Origin: JBMNKL01 sp050952225
GTDB lineage: Bacteria > Bacillota > Clostridia > Acetivibrionales > DTU013
Assembly (NCBI GenBank): GCA_050952225.1
Contig: JBMNKL010000003.1
Span: forward strand, 620,001 to 684,000
Length of the DNA: 64,000 nt
Direction: 5' to 3'
The notes beneath the pieces were generated by a model. It searched no databases and had not been told where the DNA came from. It was given only the letters and a program-made list of their open reading frames with translations. Of the stretch, positions 36,601-44,140 are shown piece after piece (positions within the stretch are counted from its first letter, which is position 1; every line of letters starts with the position of its first letter). The position numbers were made by a program, and so were the translations under genes.

Positions 36601-37195
36601 TGCCGGTTAAAACTAATCCCTTATGATTATAAATGCCGTTTTTGAAATCTTCGGCCGATATTTCATGACCGCAGAGCTTTGAAACCTTTGGTATGTTTTC
36701 GTAATCATTGCCTGTAAACCATTCCTCCCAGTCCGACCTTTCCGAGTACAAAATATCCGGCATCGATTTTGAAACAGGGTCCGATGAGCTTATGTAATGG
36801 TACGGTTCTACACTTGCAAATTTTTGTATGTACTCTAGCCCAGCCCTGTTCATATAATCGAATACTGACATCCCGCTATAAACATCAACAACATAATCCG
36901 GGTATACCGAGTAATCGACTTCATGCTTGGCAAAATCGGTAGGATCGCCTATTGGGAATATCTGAGAATCCGGGTCGGCAAAATTCTCCTTTCCGCCCTC
37001 CACGAAATATATGCTTATCCTGACTCCCCTGCCTGCTGTGGTGTATTTCCACTTGACCGTCCCTTTTCCTGTTGAACCCCCGTAATCGCCCCCGCCGTAA
37101 TTGACATCGGCCAATACTGTCGAAGACAGCATCGACAGTATCAATATTATTATTAAGCCTATATATATCTTCCTTCTATAATTCAACCTCATCAT
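33608..37195 (-). CDS. Large exported protein (1195 aa) with zinc-knuckle-like cysteines
   Basis: Signal peptide (IYIGLIIILILSMLSSTVLA), then about 1165 residues of mostly beta-rich, aromatic sequence with many Tyr/Asp/Gly and no membrane span, so secreted or surface-bound. Around residue 420-450 there is a DnaJ-like pair of knuckles, DCPNCDNG and CPEPGCHGG. Acidic Pro/Glu linkers (residues about 320-345) divide domains. The C-terminal half holds extended strands such as RVENFRITDINDYPLWETVF and GEYFADVDHIRIIPTFYYV. No catalytic motif or cell-wall anchor is visible. Possibly related to large clostridial exported proteins known only as domains of unknown function. Sits between an SLH protein and a TadZ-like ATPase gene in one direction. 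Confidence 0.75.
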   Translation of the reverse strand: MMRLNYRRKIYIGLIIILILSMLSSTVLADVNYGGGDYGGSTGKGTVKWKYTTAGRGVRISIYFVEGGKENFADPDSQIFPIGDPTDFAKHEVDYSVYPDYVVDVYSGMSVFDYMNRAGLEYIQKFASVEPYHYISSSDPVSKSMPDILYSERSDWEEWFTGNDYENIPKVSKLCGHEISAEDFKNGIYNHKGLVLTGTYEIFFEPLVSAVVDDKGMFLSLRDAIRYNEFYADKKQKKPNEVDYYDGKIVDWLNRMFVFLANRAYLVSEELAPLNMKPNLYDGRPYLVHHDVATKERDRAEIKQEMKPGGKIYDSMGVGTVCVEADPPAEGTITSEPEEAPELPEPAEPKQVTGVLKAEDRGNEKFDVALGIPATEELYAQVKAEEYLHELACRAVTGTKTETFSVKKTYYKTWQDPDYYVDCPNCDNGRAADAEEPEGWSECPEPGCHGGQVEVSGSWHVNVPETVTQEYTVSRNYMYWVIDRFALYELEGAGINNDVLEGGGVDIDIDPGSYIGPEIVEFIHSDNPLDHIIIDPFEEALTYDASEGKKVLWLPSEAYYGSDVPNSVNLSAQVNAAIGQFKVRNDSLVINFRKRSTSGNIIDNKVTIVQGEYIPGPGDNTEAERRNHGSGPVPGGIPESPYTKDNALYEKDLVVVRETPNGTYETTGHVSYRRLSPSLDPAMDEVVEVEIEDLNPITVHTPVVCNSGVRNEYARSQQLGEREEGRAELILGRAGLIKFQAKDHMHRDIKGYGDSDYTKYVKEKYVRFPFDIYIKDISDEWVFVPKNSWHAVDKSQEFVDIGVPVWVDEGNYTVNFKTVAINAPGDIDDPGDAGFNKAPGDTGSRQEYMANKDMDNYVAYRDSKVRVVGRVENFRITDINDYPLWETVFRTKAGSSSHTGRSYPVGSASSVYKLPIMDGSHPTQGDRGVLKTGYAFKFTLDTVGEYFADVDHIRIIPTFYYVGKNGGSGKPVDIYYNEYFTGRENILVKIGSDKDRTNRQVIVNTDIYRNMPEADIKRTCELRGISDRQFRGRKVDIGTYDEIVLTKDLRLFTGNTVSHPFAKGSAEEKRVWKSVQRWYGEYKLPDKLYVAPAGLDIANHAESRDGINGKESFWLKDGYIIVNFRIETYHADDAGKINGPVLGYWHGSYNRWEDEGFEYVQKDSHGKTFQLDSGDVVFYHANKKSSDDYKVGGNR

Positions 37196-37243
37196 TTCAC
37201 CCTGTTCTAACTAAATGCTTCTTTAGATTAAACCAACCACTCA

Positions 37244-38348
37244 TCATGGACCTGTCCAGTACCACGATCTAACCTCTTCAAAATATACCGTCCAGTATCC
37301 GACTCTCTGCCCATCCTTGGGATTACTGACATCTAATGTTAGTTGCATTTCATAAGAACTAATTCTTTCCCAGTCATACCGGAAATGCCCCTCGCCTGTT
37401 TTCTCATCTACCCAATATGGCTGTCCCACATATGTCTTGTCGCCATTATACATGCTTCCTATGCCTCCATCTGTCAACAACTCGCCATTTGGATACGCCA
37501 TCCCGCTGTACAGGTCCAGTCCCTGGCCGTAGCCTACCACTCCCGCTGTCTCCGTCAATACCGTCTCTTTCCCGTCCTTGTCTATGAAAATATCTCCTGC
37601 CATGGGTAGCGGCCTGTCGGGGTCGTCATACCTCAGCACCATCGGCTCCCTCTTCCTCGTGCCTGTTCCCTGGTTTGACGTACCCGGTTCCTTCACCACG
37701 ACCACAGGCCTTTCGATGTAGTTCATCACCCTGCAGAATACCGTGGCTACCTCCGCCCTCGTAAGCGATTTCTTGGGATTGAACTTCCCGGTGTCGTCAC
37801 CTGCCAGCAAGCCGTTCGAGTAGGCTTTCTCCACTGCTTCCTTCCTTATCGCCGCTATCTGGCCGTAATCGCCTATGTTGTTTTTGATGCCGCTTTTTAC
37901 CTCTCAGCGTCTCCCCGTTGGCCTTCGCTATGTTGACAAGTATATATGCCATGTCCTCCCTGCTGATGGGAGAGTCCAGCCACGCGGCAGAACTGCCGAA
38001 ATCACCGCTTTGGATAAGCCCGCTCTCCACTGCTGCATGGTAGTTCGCCTCCGCCCAGTGCTTCGCATTTGGTATTTCCTTTATATGCTCCTTTGCCACA
38101 AGCCTTGTGGATATGGCAAGGAACTGTCCCAGCGTCACTGTCCCCTGCGGGTCGTATTTCCCGACTCCGTTGACAGGCGTTGTCACCCCTTTTATGATTC
38201 CTTTGCTTGTCAGTATCATTACATCGTTATAGAACCACTGCCCCGGTTTCACGTCGCTGAACGATACCGCCGTTTCTTCACCATATACAGGCATGGCCAT
38301 GGATAGAGCAATGGCGATGATGATAAGGCTGGTCAATATTTTTTTCAC
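37244..38348 (-). pseudogene. SLH-domain surface protein, interrupted by a +1 frameshift
   Basis: Signal peptide (SLIIIAIALSMAMPVYG) and three S-layer-homology repeats: FSDVKPGQWFYNDVMILTSKG, AKHWAEANYHAAVESGLI and KEAVEKAYSNGLLAGDDTGK. The frame breaks in the third repeat at an AAAAA run near 37900; dropping one A restores ETLRGK-SGIKNNIGDYGQI. After the repeats there is about 150 residues of beta-rich sequence (GDIFIDKDGKETVLTETAG, FRYDWERISSYEMQLTLDV). It would bind secondary wall polymer and display its C-terminal part. Being a homopolymer indel, a sequencing error is likely; 48 nt before the 1195-residue protein gene. Confidence 0.75.
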
Positions 38349-38725
38349 ACAAATCCCTCCCGGAAATCGCTTATGTATTCGTATTATTTGTTGATATTTA
38401 TAACAGTTGTATTTTATTATGGCAGACTAACCATAAGACTCAGTGTTGCTTTTCCGTCCCAGGTTGACACTTCAAGGGTCACTTCACCGGTTTTTATTCT
38501 CAACCATGCCGGTAATAATTACCCAATGTCGCTCATACGTTTCCGATCATCTTGTCTCTTTTTTTAAAGGAGCCGTATAATGCATCAACAGGGTTAAACA
38601 CATTTAGCAGAGCAACAGATTTGTCTTTTTCATTTCCTGATAAACAGCATGTTTTATTGGATGATACGCGGAAAAACGGAAATAGTATCCTGCAAAATCA
38701 GAAATATGATGTATTCTCTTTTTAA
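38349..38725. other. Gap with no recognised gene
   Basis: About 375 bases between the SLH gene start and the small membrane protein gene. AT-rich, with stops in all frames; it should contain the promoter of the SLH operon (minus), but no clear -35/-10 pair was identified. No repeat or RNA motif recognised. Confidence 0.4.
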
Positions 38726-39061
38726 TTATGTGGTTGTAGTAGTTTTGGCTTTCTTACGCTTGTTTTTTATAACCGCAATCAACCACTGTATGCCGGTAAA
38801 TAATAAAATGAAAAATATAACTGATACAGCAACAACATAAAAACGGCCTTCTGTTCCCAATCCCATTTCATACACAGTTGTAAAAGGAGAGTGCCTATCG
38901 ACAAAAAAGCCGATCCCTGCATAGTGGCCGACCTCACCGCCTGTACCTAAGTATATTGACGGGAATGCCCAGCCTGTAATAAGGTATGAAACATAGCCTA
39001 TCAATATAAATGCAGCAACAATCATCGCTGAAACCACAATATATCTTACCCATCTTTTCAT
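38726..39061 (-). CDS. Small two-helix membrane protein (111 aa)
   Basis: Two hydrophobic segments, VVSAMIVAAFILIGYVSYLI near the N-terminus and VVAVSVIFFILLFTGIQWLI near the C-terminus, with a Gly-rich external loop and a Lys-rich tail ending KKAKTTTTT. No family recognised. Divergent from the metallopeptidase toxin-like gene; whether it relates to it is unknown. Confidence 0.6.
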   Translation of the reverse strand: MKRWVRYIVVSAMIVAAFILIGYVSYLITGWAFPSIYLGTGGEVGHYAGIGFFVDRHSPFTTVYEMGLGTEGRFYVVAVSVIFFILLFTGIQWLIAVIKNKRKKAKTTTTT

Positions 39062-39322
39062 TTCTGCTTTCTCCCCCTATTGTCCATATATTTAATGTTA
39101 TGTGGCTCTTTTGTATATGTATGTTATAATATATTTACTAATAAAGGTATAATACCAAATCGAGGCTGTTAATGTCAATCACTTATGCGGTTTATCCAAT
39201 AAACTGGTCATTATATCAGTTTTTGTTGCATCATATTTTTTGCCTTGATATAATCATGGCAAGTCATATAAGGAAATTATTATTATTTAAGGTTAATTAT
39301 ACTTATTTTAAGGAGTTTTTGT

Positions 39323-40243
39323 ATGGCGAAAATCAAGGTAGAAACCAAAATACTTTCAGATTGCTCACAAAGGCTGATGAATCAGGCAAAAAGAATCAAT
39401 ACGTTACATTCCTCTCTTATAAAGGTTGCAAATGGAATTAAGGCATCAACTTCCCTTGAGCTTGCAAGCATTAATGTAAACAGGTTTGAGAAAGATATCC
39501 TGGCGCTCTCGGACAGTTTCAAATCTCTGAGTACTACTTTGAATGAAATTATCACAGAATACGAAAACCGCATATCTTGGAATAAATCAGATGTAAGTAG
39601 TCTGGAAACAGATATTACTGATGCGGGCATGCTATATATAGAGGAACTTGAATACAGGATAACAAACGCAGTAGAACCCTCGGCCAGAGAGCTATACAAC
39701 AAATACAAAAATAAAATTAAAATAGCCAAAGATATGTATTATGATACAGCACATTACAATCCTTTTTTTAACTATATAAAATACAACATAGCACTGGACA
39801 GTATGAATCCGCAAGGTGCTGGCAGTGTGTACTTTCATGAGGTCGGACATCTGATAGACGACCGTTCGGACTGGTTTGGCGACAGGTCCACCGATCGATC
39901 ATATGATTTTTATGACACGCTAAAATCCGATTTTGATAATTACGTCAAGAGTATTGGGTATGCAACATTTGAGGATGCAAAGGATGAAATAGATAAATGG
40001 TTATGGAACAATGGCGATATGAAAGCAGGAGTATCAGATATAATAAGGGGTCTATCAGGAACCGAAATTGGAAAATGGGGGCACGAGATGGATTATTATA
40101 ATAAAAGCTCAATCGCCAATGAAGCATTTGCGCATTTCTTTGAGGCGGGCATGAGTGATACCAGTGTCAAATTGGATTATATAAAGGAGGTTTTCCCTAA
40201 TGCTTATGAGATTTACCTGAAAATGGTCGAAGATGCTTTATAA
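39323..40243 (+). CDS. Putative WXG/LXG-like effector with HExGH zinc metallopeptidase domain
   Basis: 306 residues, AAGGAG seven bases before ATG. Residues 1-100 are a long helical hairpin without signal peptide (SDCSQRLMNQAKRINTLHSS and FEKDILALSDSFKSLSTTLN), similar in size and character to ESAT-6/LXG-type targeting domains of type VII secretion. Residues about 135-306 contain a zinc peptidase motif FHEVGHLIDD (HEVGH at 172-176) and a downstream NEAFAHFFEA (Glu 267), the expected third ligand of a gluzincin. The layout, targeting helix plus toxic enzyme followed by a small acidic protein gene, is that of a secreted contact toxin with immunity. No secretion genes are in the window. Alternative: a phage-derived or housekeeping peptidase. 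Confidence 0.6.
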   Translation: MAKIKVETKILSDCSQRLMNQAKRINTLHSSLIKVANGIKASTSLELASINVNRFEKDILALSDSFKSLSTTLNEIITEYENRISWNKSDVSSLETDITDAGMLYIEELEYRITNAVEPSARELYNKYKNKIKIAKDMYYDTAHYNPFFNYIKYNIALDSMNPQGAGSVYFHEVGHLIDDRSDWFGDRSTDRSYDFYDTLKSDFDNYVKSIGYATFEDAKDEIDKWLWNNGDMKAGVSDIIRGLSGTEIGKWGHEMDYYNKSSIANEAFAHFFEAGMSDTSVKLDYIKEVFPNAYEIYLKMVEDAL

Positions 40244-40273
40244 TATAAAAACATTCATTATGGAGGAATATGG

Positions 40274-40882
40274 ATGAAAGCGCCAAATATAGCCCAGGAA
40301 TTGCTGAATGATGTTTTGCAGGCTATCTCCGAGGATAAACCGTATGACGGAAAAAGCATAATGTGGGACGGGAGCAAAATACATGTCATCGAAGATGAAC
40401 TTGATAGCAAGGATATACTTGACGGACGCTCCGGCCCTTTTATGATAGAAAGGATAGAGACATCACTTGGGATTGAACTGCGTTCCTTCTGCACGATGCA
40501 TAACAGTGAACTTATATCCGGCTTGGAATTTCCCGATGTGGATAGTTCCGGGGAATATAGAATAGAAACCTTTGACCGTTACTTATCGTTAAAAAAATAC
40601 GGAAAAGAGGAGTATGAATCATTATTGGAAGCGTTATCAAGGAATTCCGGGCTGATCGAAGCGGAAAACGGCATGACAATCGCCGGCAATAATTCGCACA
40701 AAACCTTTTCCGGTTTGATAGAAACAGAATCAGGCACAGTTATGATCGGGTACATACTGTTAGTCAAAGGATCCGGCGATAATGCTTATTCCCTGGCATA
40801 TGCGGGTATAGGAAACTATTCCGACATACAAGTAGAGGCAAGTCAAATAATGAACAGCTTCCTGGATAGGAACAATATTTAA
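40274..40882 (+). CDS. Acidic protein of unknown function, candidate immunity partner
   Basis: 202 residues, start after GGAGGA, 30 nt behind the metallopeptidase gene and in the same direction. Acidic, soluble, no signal peptide or membrane span; N-terminal helix (APNIAQELLNDVLQAISEDK) and a beta-rich remainder (GTVMIGYILLVKGSGDNAY). No family recognised. Its position, size and acidity match immunity proteins of polymorphic toxins; this is inference from context only. It converges on trpF with a 23-nt gap. Confidence 0.6.
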   Translation: MKAPNIAQELLNDVLQAISEDKPYDGKSIMWDGSKIHVIEDELDSKDILDGRSGPFMIERIETSLGIELRSFCTMHNSELISGLEFPDVDSSGEYRIETFDRYLSLKKYGKEEYESLLEALSRNSGLIEAENGMTIAGNNSHKTFSGLIETESGTVMIGYILLVKGSGDNAYSLAYAGIGNYSDIQVEASQIMNSFLDRNNI

Positions 40883-40905
40883 ATATGTCTGCAGGGTATC
40901 TCACA

Positions 40906-41562
40906 CTAGTCAGCTTTTTCCCTTGCAGCTTCAATAAATTCCCTTACCTTATGTTCATCCTTGACGCCGCCGCTCTCCACCCCGCTGCTCGTATCAACGG
41001 CATATGGTGAAACAGCAGCCACTGCCTGCCGTACGTTATCCGGGCGCAATCCGCCGGCAAGGATAACGGGCAGACTGGTAAGCCGTTTCAACTGCACTGC
41101 CAGTCTCCAGTCAAACGTCCTGCCGGTACCGCCCGGGCAGTCTGGAACAAACGTATCAAGAAGCAGCCTGTCGGCGCCCAAAGAAGCGAGTTTCACCGGG
41201 TCGAATATATCTTTTGCGCATGTACTTCTGCCACCAAGCCGTAGGGCTTTCCATATTTCCGTCCCCGGCTTCAGCAGCAGACGCAGTGTCCTGATGTACT
41301 CGCCATCCTCGCCCCCGTGCAGCTGAACTGCATCCAGGCCTGTTATCTCTGCTATTGCGGCGACCCGTCCAGGCCCCATATCGACAAAAACACCTGTCTT
41401 TTTTATGACAGGCGCAATATTCCGCGCCAACTCCAGCGCTTGTTCCGGAGTTACTTTATGCCTTCCTTCCGCAAAAACAAACCCCACATAATCAGGCAGA
41501 TACTTGTTTAGAAATTCTGCTTCTCTTTTAGCCGTTATTCCGCAAATCTTGACCTTGATCAT
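40906..41562 (-). CDS. trpF: Phosphoribosylanthranilate isomerase
   Basis: About 218 residues from ATG 41562; a longer frame to 41664 has no ribosome site. Converts N-(5-phosphoribosyl)anthranilate to CdRP. TIM-barrel motifs: KICGIT with the catalytic Cys at the N-terminus, VGFVFAEG, VQLHG, LLLDTF with the acidic catalytic region and VDTSSGVESGG for phosphate binding. Last gene of the operon; no trpB or trpA follows, the next gene being convergent. Confidence 0.96.
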   Translation of the reverse strand: MIKVKICGITAKREAEFLNKYLPDYVGFVFAEGRHKVTPEQALELARNIAPVIKKTGVFVDMGPGRVAAIAEITGLDAVQLHGGEDGEYIRTLRLLLKPGTEIWKALRLGGRSTCAKDIFDPVKLASLGADRLLLDTFVPDCPGGTGRTFDWRLAVQLKRLTSLPVILAGGLRPDNVRQAVAAVSPYAVDTSSGVESGGVKDEHKVREFIEAAREKAD

Positions 41563-41676
41563 CCTGAACCTTATACCCCCATGCTTATGCTTCCGTACTT
41601 TACCCTTGCCAGGTTCCCGCTTTCCTGCTGCCCAGGCCTGCGGACTCTGTTTACCGGCAATCACGTCAATATATTG

Positions 41677-42459
41677 CTATGCCAGCATAAGCTCTTCTAT
41701 CTTATCCGCCACAGACCCCGCCCGCATCAAGGATTCTCCGATTAAAACCGCATCCACCCCGAGATTCTTAAGGTATCTCATGTCATCTGCCGTTTTTATG
41801 CCGCTTTCGCTGACTACTATTTTATCTATGGGTACCTTGTTTATCAGCCTTTCGGTGGTCGTCAAATCAACTTCGAACGTCTTAAGGTTCCTGTTGTTTA
41901 TGCCGATTATCTTTGCGCCGGCATTGAGCGCCCTTTCAAGTTCCGCCTCGTCATGCACCTCCACCAGGCAGTGCATGCCCAGTATATCGGCCACTATCAT
42001 CATTTTTTTCAGCGTTTCGTTATCCAGGATCGAAACTATCAGCAAAATGGCATCCGCGCCGAGATACCTCGACTGATAAACCTGCCTGAGATCAATGATG
42101 AAATCTTTCCTGAGTACGGGTACGGGAACCGTCTGCCGGACTTTCACAAGGTCGCTGTCATCACCCATGAAAAAGTCTTTTTCGGTAAGCACTGAAATGG
42201 CCTGTACTCCTGACATGGCATATTCCGCCGCAACAGCCGCCGGGTCGAAACATTTCCGGATAATGCCCGCGGACGGGGAAGCCTTTTTTATTTCAGCTAT
42301 AATGGCAAGCTTTTCACCGCGTTTCAACGCCTTTGCAAAATCAACGGGCTTATGCAGCCCGGCTCTCATTATTCTTTGCTTCCATGCTTCAATGCCGGTT
42401 CGCATTAATTCTTCCTGCAGCCTTTTCTTTTTCTTGCAGACAATATCATCAAGTATCAT
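41677..42459 (-). CDS. trpC: Indole-3-glycerol-phosphate synthase
   Basis: 260 residues from ATG 42459, which overlaps the trpD stop by four bases (ATGA) and follows GGGGGAGG. Decarboxylating ring closure of CdRP to indoleglycerol phosphate. Motifs: AEIKKASPSAGII (catalytic Lys and phosphate loop), VLTEKDFFMGD, VLRKDFIID, IIGINNRNLKTFEVD and SESGI. Confidence 0.97.
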   Translation of the reverse strand: MILDDIVCKKKKRLQEELMRTGIEAWKQRIMRAGLHKPVDFAKALKRGEKLAIIAEIKKASPSAGIIRKCFDPAAVAAEYAMSGVQAISVLTEKDFFMGDDSDLVKVRQTVPVPVLRKDFIIDLRQVYQSRYLGADAILLIVSILDNETLKKMMIVADILGMHCLVEVHDEAELERALNAGAKIIGINNRNLKTFEVDLTTTERLINKVPIDKIVVSESGIKTADDMRYLKNLGVDAVLIGESLMRAGSVADKIEELMLA

Positions 42460-43496
42460 GCTGTAGCCTCCCCCATTCCGGCAGCAGCCGACCACGTATA
42501 TTCGCAAAGCTCTTCAAGTTTTAAAGCCGCCTTGCCCGTATCTATAGTTTCTGCCGCAATTTTCAAACCTTCTTTTATGCTGTTTGCAATCTTGGCTACG
42601 TATAAAGCGGCCGCAGCGTTGACAAGCACAATATTTCTCCTGGGTCCCTGTTCTCCGGAAAGTACCGAGCGGATGATATCGGCATTTGCCGCAGCGTCCC
42701 CGCCTGCAAGCTCCGTCAGATCAGCCCTGGGTATGCCCATGTCCAAAGCATCAAGGAAATACTCCTTTACGGTTCCGTCCTTTAATTCCGCAATCTTCGT
42801 TTTTCCTGTTATCGTTATTTCATCAAGTCCGTCGCTCCCATGAACAACCAGGGCTCTTTCTGTGCCGAGCCTCATAAGGGCCTCTGCCATCAACAAGGCG
42901 CTGCTGCCGTCAAAAACGCCCAGGAGCTGCCCCTTTGCCCCGGCAGGATTGGTTAACGGGCCGAGTATGTTGAATACAGTCCTTATGCCAAGTTCCTTCC
43001 TTGCTCCCGCAGCGTGCTTCATTGACTGGTGGAACAGCTGCGCGAACATAAACCCTACTCCGACATGGTCAATACAACTGCCTACCTGCGAGGGATTCAA
43101 ATTGATATTGATCCCAAGTGCCTCAAGCACGTCCGCACTGCCGCTCCTGCTGGACATTGCCCTGTTGCCGTGTTTTGCTGTTTTTGCGCCTGCCGCTGCA
43201 GCTACGAGCGATGCGGCGGTTGATATATTGAATGTCCCGGTTCCGTCGCCGCCGGTACCGCACGTGTCGATGCAGTATGGCTGCGCATGCGTTACTTTCG
43301 CCGCTTTCAGTCTCATTACTTTTGCAAAACCGACAATCTCCTCCACCGTTTCACCCTTGAACCTCAGCGCCGTCAGGAACCCGCCTATCTGCGAATCGGT
43401 TGCGCCCCCTTCCATAATGCAATTCATCGCATCCATTGCTTCCTGTTCCGTAAGGTTTTCCCCAAGCAACAGTTTTTTCAACACCGTTCTGATCAT
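42456..43496 (-). CDS. trpD: Anthranilate phosphoribosyltransferase
   Basis: 346 residues. Transfers phosphoribose from PRPP to anthranilate. Diagnostic CGTGGDGTGTFNIST PRPP loop, KHGNRAMSSRSGSADVLEALG and the HGSDGLDEIT region. Overlaps trpG by ATGA at its start and trpC by ATGA at its end. Confidence 0.97.
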   Translation of the reverse strand: MIRTVLKKLLLGENLTEQEAMDAMNCIMEGGATDSQIGGFLTALRFKGETVEEIVGFAKVMRLKAAKVTHAQPYCIDTCGTGGDGTGTFNISTAASLVAAAAGAKTAKHGNRAMSSRSGSADVLEALGININLNPSQVGSCIDHVGVGFMFAQLFHQSMKHAAGARKELGIRTVFNILGPLTNPAGAKGQLLGVFDGSSALLMAEALMRLGTERALVVHGSDGLDEITITGKTKIAELKDGTVKEYFLDALDMGIPRADLTELAGGDAAANADIIRSVLSGEQGPRRNIVLVNAAAALYVAKIANSIKEGLKIAAETIDTGKAALKLEELCEYTWSAAAGMGEATA

Positions 43497-44140
43497 TTCC
43501 GATCCACTCTCCCCCTCTTCCCTGCTTTCTGCTCTTTTCTCTGCTCTGCATTACCCTGCCGCCGGTATCGGCGCGAAAGGTTAATAAAGTTTTCCAGTAT
43601 CTTTTTTCCGCACGGCGTCAATATGGATTCCGGGTGGAATTGAACTCCAAAAACATTGTATTCCTTATGTTTTAGTCCCATTATCACACCATCGGCCGCA
43701 GTCGCCGTTATTTGCAGTACGTCAGGCAGTGTATGACGCTCGATTGCCAGCGAATAGTAATTCCCGCCGTCAATCCTTGAAGGAAGACCTTCAAAAAGAG
43801 CGCATTCAGTGAGCAAGTCGATCCCGGTAACTTTTCCGTGAACCAGCTTATCCGCACGTGCCACCCTGCCGCCATATGCCTCCGCTATCACCTGGTGTCC
43901 GAGACATATGCCAAGAATAGGCACACGCGCTCCCAGCCTCCTGACAACTTCGACTGATATACCGGCTGACACCGGGTAACCGGACCCTGACGAAATGATT
44001 ATGCTCACCGGCTTTTTTGCAGCAACTTCCTCAACCGTCAGCGAATCGTTTCTGTATACCTCCACGTTCCCATGAACTTCGCCCGCGTACTGGCAAAGGT
44101 TATATGTAAAAGCGGCGTAATTGTCTATTACCAGGATCAT
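43493..44140 (-). CDS. trpG: Anthranilate synthase glutamine amidotransferase component
   Basis: 215 residues, class I glutaminase: nucleophile in GICLGHQVIAEAYGG and the His-Glu pair in GVQFHPESILTPCG. Supplies ammonia to TrpE, and in Firmicutes may also serve para-aminobenzoate synthase. It has a Lys/Arg/Gln-rich C-terminal tail of about 20 residues beyond the usual end, which overlaps the ribosome region of trpD. ATGA overlaps with trpE and trpD. Confidence 0.95.
   Translation of the reverse strand: MILVIDNYAAFTYNLCQYAGEVHGNVEVYRNDSLTVEEVAAKKPVSIIISSGSGYPVSAGISVEVVRRLGARVPILGICLGHQVIAEAYGGRVARADKLVHGKVTGIDLLTECALFEGLPSRIDGGNYYSLAIERHTLPDVLQITATAADGVIMGLKHKEYNVFGVQFHPESILTPCGKKILENFINLSRRYRRQGNAEQRKEQKAGKRGRVDRK

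Noticed and set aside
37890..37910. Programmed frameshift at the A-run in the SLH gene
   Set aside because: The run has five A and needs a +1 shift, whereas A-run slippage signals usually give -1; a homopolymer error or mutation is simpler.
39172..39441. 89-aa frame overlapping the start of the metallopeptidase-like gene
   Set aside because: No ribosome site, and its latter half is the out-of-frame reading of the better supported gene.
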